From positions 357,004-421,003 of the forward strand of contig JROE01000006.1 of NCBI GenBank assembly GCA_000783305.1: a stretch of DNA of 64,000 nucleotides, written 5' to 3'. The position numbers were made by a program, and so were the translations under genes. Position 1 is the first letter of the stretch. Every line of letters starts with the position of its first letter. Below the pieces are notes generated by a model that saw only the letters and a list, made by a program, of their open reading frames with translations, was not told the origin of the DNA and ran no database searches. This stretch comes from Sphingobacteriaceae bacterium DW12. GTDB taxonomy: Bacteria > Bacteroidota > Bacteroidia > Sphingobacteriales > Sphingobacteriaceae. Positions 62,081 through 64,000 of this stretch are shown piece by piece.

Positions 62081-64000
62081 AAAAGTTTACAACCAATTGA
62101 ATGTATATCTTCGGAAATTCCTTTTGAATTTATAAAGGCTGTACTCCGCATCTTGCTGTTGATTGCAATTATATTTGCTTCGTTGGGCAACCAAAGTCTG
62201 GCACAGCCATTTACCCCGGGAGCATTCGTAACGACTTGGAAAACAACCCAGGTCAGCGAGGAAATTAAGATACCAATCAACATTGTGGTTACTGGATATA
62301 ATTACAGTGTGAATTGGGGGGATGGGGTTATATCCACCAATCATTCGGGAGATGCTACTCATATTTACACCACACCGGGGATTTATACGGTATCTATAAC
62401 AGGAAATTTTCCAGCTATCTCATTTGGAAGCGTTGCCAGCGATAATATAAACGATGCCAAATTGTTAACGATAGAGCAATGGGGCACACAGGAGTGGCAA
62501 GGCATGAATCATGGATTTGATGGATGCATCAACTTGACCAAAGAGTCGGATTTGGATGCACCAATATTCTCGGCTCAATCTACCCTAAATGCGATGTTTA
62601 AGGATTGTACATTATTTAATTCGGATTTGAACGATTGGAATCTAACAAATGTACGTGAACTATCAAGGATGTTTGAAAATGCGATAAGCTTCAACGGGAA
62701 CATTTCGAGTTGGAACGTTTCGAATGTCATAGGTATGGAATATCTATTTAATGGTGCGGAGGTATTTAATGGTAATATAGGCACTTGGAATGTCTCCAAG
62801 GTGGAGCGAATGACCGACATGTTTCGTAGAGCTCGTTTATTCAATCAGAATATTGGCAGTTGGGATGTGTCAAAGGTAACTCAAATGGGGGCGATGTTCG
62901 CTGGTGCTGTTACATTTAACCAAGATATTAGTCGATGGAAAGTAGGGAGTGTCACTAATATGTATGCTATGTTTATGGAAGCATCATCGTTTAACCAAAA
63001 TTTAGCATTATGGGATGTTTCCAAAGTAACGAATATGGAAGAACTCTTTGCGAATGCTTCTCGATTTAATGGTGAGATTGGAGGTTGGGATGTTTCAAAG
63101 GTGACAAAAATGAGGCGTGTATTCTATGAGGCTTCTGCATTCAACCAAGCAATTGGAGGGTGGAATGTGGCTAATGTAACGGATATGGAAGCAATGTTTG
63201 AACGGGCGAATTCGTTTAATAAACCTATCGGTGGATGGAATGTATCCAAAGTTGAGAATATGAGATGGATGTTTCAGGAGGCTGCTCGTTTTAATCAAGA
63301 TATAAGCAGCTGGAACGTGTCGAATGTAAATGATATGTACGCTATGTTTGCTAAGACCAAGGTATTCGATCAAGACATTCAGCAATGGAATGTGAGCAAT
63401 GTAACGAATTTCTCGTGGATGTTTTCGTTAGCAGAATCTTTTGATAAGGCGCTTGGTTTATGGAGCGTATCCGGGACTACCAAGATGGAAGGAATGTTAA
63501 GTGACTCTCATTTATCAGGCGCTAATTATGATGCGACTTTGATTGGTTGGGCGGCGAAGACTGATATAAAAAGAAATGTTAGTCTAGGAGCTAATGGCTT
63601 GCAATATTGTACAGGTGCGGAAGCAAGGCAGAAGCTTATCGACGAGTACGGGTGGAATATTGTGGGAGATTCACCTGCCTGTCAATCGATGGTGATTTTT
63701 GTAAAAAAGCCAGACGGCAAAACATTGGTTATCCTTTCCGAAAGTAGTGATGCAATCCAACAAGTAAAACAAAAGGTTCAAGATAAGAGCGGTATTGAGG
63801 CTAACCAGCAAAAGCTAACGTTTAATGGGACAACGCTAGACGACGGACGGACATTGGGGGATTATACTATATTGAACGGAAGTACACTCAATTTAACGTT
63901 AAAGTCCAATACCGCGCCATTGGCAGTCGATGATGCGATAGCCGTATTAGAGGATGTTCCTGCTACAGGTAATGTCTTGACCAACGATACTGATATCGAG
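62078..64000 (+). CDS. BspA-like repeat surface protein with ubiquitin-like domain, 3'-truncated by window
   Basis: The frame is open for 641 codons to the window end. Start ATG 62078; a hydrophobic segment (AVLRILLLIAIIFASLGNQSLA) is the signal. Order: PKD-like domain (about 50-110, YSVNWGDGV, HIYTTPGIYTVSI); about twelve 25-residue BspA/DUF285 repeats (about 173-474, pattern FNQ.I..W(N/D)VS.VT.M..MF); a closing BspA cap (YCTGAEARQKLIDEYGWNIVGDSPAC); a ubiquitin-like domain (538-611); then the start of a cadherin/Ig-type repeat (APLAVDDAIAVLEDV..GNVLTNDTD). BspA-type proteins are exported and often used for adhesion. More repeats and perhaps a sorting tail should follow. It lies 61 bases after the response regulator gene. 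Confidence 0.88.
   Translation, partial: MKSLQPIECISSEIPFEFIKAVLRILLLIAIIFASLGNQSLAQPFTPGAFVTTWKTTQVSEEIKIPINIVVTGYNYSVNWGDGVISTNHSGDATHIYTTPGIYTVSITGNFPAISFGSVASDNINDAKLLTIEQWGTQEWQGMNHGFDGCINLTKESDLDAPIFSAQSTLNAMFKDCTLFNSDLNDWNLTNVRELSRMFENAISFNGNISSWNVSNVIGMEYLFNGAEVFNGNIGTWNVSKVERMTDMFRRARLFNQNIGSWDVSKVTQMGAMFAGAVTFNQDISRWKVGSVTNMYAMFMEASSFNQNLALWDVSKVTNMEELFANASRFNGEIGGWDVSKVTKMRRVFYEASAFNQAIGGWNVANVTDMEAMFERANSFNKPIGGWNVSKVENMRWMFQEAARFNQDISSWNVSNVNDMYAMFAKTKVFDQDIQQWNVSNVTNFSWMFSLAESFDKALGLWSVSGTTKMEGMLSDSHLSGANYDATLIGWAAKTDIKRNVSLGANGLQYCTGAEARQKLIDEYGWNIVGDSPACQSMVIFVKKPDGKTLVILSESSDAIQQVKQKVQDKSGIEANQQKLTFNGTTLDDGRTLGDYTILNGSTLNLTLKSNTAPLAVDDAIAVLEDVPATGNVLTNDTDIE
62594..63499 (+). 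repeat. Tandem coding repeats of the BspA/DUF285 type
   Basis: About twelve units of roughly 75 bases encode the pattern x-F-N-x-x-I-x-x-W-(N/D)-V-S-x-V-T-x-M-x-x-M-F-x-x-A. The first and last units are degenerate (DWNLTNV and LWSVSGT). They are related but not identical at DNA level, so they look old rather than freshly expanded. Confidence 0.85.
63689..63910 (+). other. Ubiquitin-like beta-grasp domain (coding segment)
   Basis: Residues 538-611 align without gaps to human ubiquitin as I recall it, with about 39 of 72 positions identical by hand count. Shared stretches are IFVK, GKT, QDK.GI..QQ.L.F.G and DGRTL.DY.I...STL.L.L. Lys6, 11, 27, 29 and 33 are kept; Lys48 becomes Thr and Lys63 becomes Asn. 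The Ile44 patch is lost (Leu8 to Pro, Ile44 to Thr, Val70 to Thr). The C-terminal Arg-Gly-Gly is replaced by a short linker, so the domain cannot be conjugated like ubiquitin. Confidence 0.85.

Noticed and set aside
62594..63499. Regular ~75-base repeats considered as a CRISPR array or minisatellite.
   Set aside because: The repeats are in frame, vary in sequence and encode BspA/DUF285 units; there are no constant repeats with unique spacers.

Overview
The window looks like chromosome of a Sphingobacteriales member (Bacteroidota), probably Sphingobacterium or a close relative. The evidence is three SusC and three SusD proteins, many lipoproteins ending their signal in S/G-C, GH92/GH127/GH78 enzymes, a DUF6377 regulator, promoters of the TTG-N20-TAnnTTTG type, and moderate-to-low GC. 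I recognised no tRNA, rRNA, IS element or CRISPR array.

Layout. (1) 277-6785: GH127-like, GH2 and glutaminase-like (DUF4965) secreted enzymes, then an acyltransferase-3 membrane protein. (2) 8966-16729: a first Sus operon made of a TIG/NHL lipoprotein, SusC, SusD and a DUF1735/4973-type lipoprotein. Regions 1 and 2 carry closely matching promoter segments (92-160 and 8324-8392), so they may be co-regulated. (3) 16959-21351: periplasmic MsrAB with a decayed small gene in front of it, an ArsR/AHSA1/DoxX operon with a clear operator-promoter, a DUF4256 protein and a DUF6528-like protein. (4) 21467-25491: a Sau3AI-like (probably GATC) restriction-modification locus with Vsr, a C5 methyltransferase, a MutH-fold endonuclease and an unknown protein overlapping the endonuclease tail to tail. 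A terminator is folded around the methyltransferase stop codon. (5) 25642-31903: GH1 and GH78 on the minus strand, divergent from a DUF6377 regulator.

(6) 32248-55294: a ~23-kb collinear locus with SGNH hydrolase, GH38-like, GH92, GH2 with a discoidin domain, GH92, SusD, two small lipoproteins, SusC, SusD and SusC, closed by a terminator. The enzyme set points to mannose-rich glycans such as N-glycans or mannan. The SusD-first, SusC-last order is unusual.

(7) 55412-58171, minus strand: a small membrane protein, a glutathionylspermidine-synthase-like ATP-grasp protein, a YgiB-like lipoprotein and a further lipoprotein, the last three with one-base stop/start overlaps, plus a DUF1772 protein. 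(8) 58344-64000: a two-component system with a periplasmic beta-propeller sensor, then a large BspA-like repeat protein cut by the window end. That protein contains a clear ubiquitin-like beta-grasp domain (63689-63910) without a C-terminal Gly-Gly, followed by a cadherin/Ig-type repeat. I consider it the most remarkable item here.
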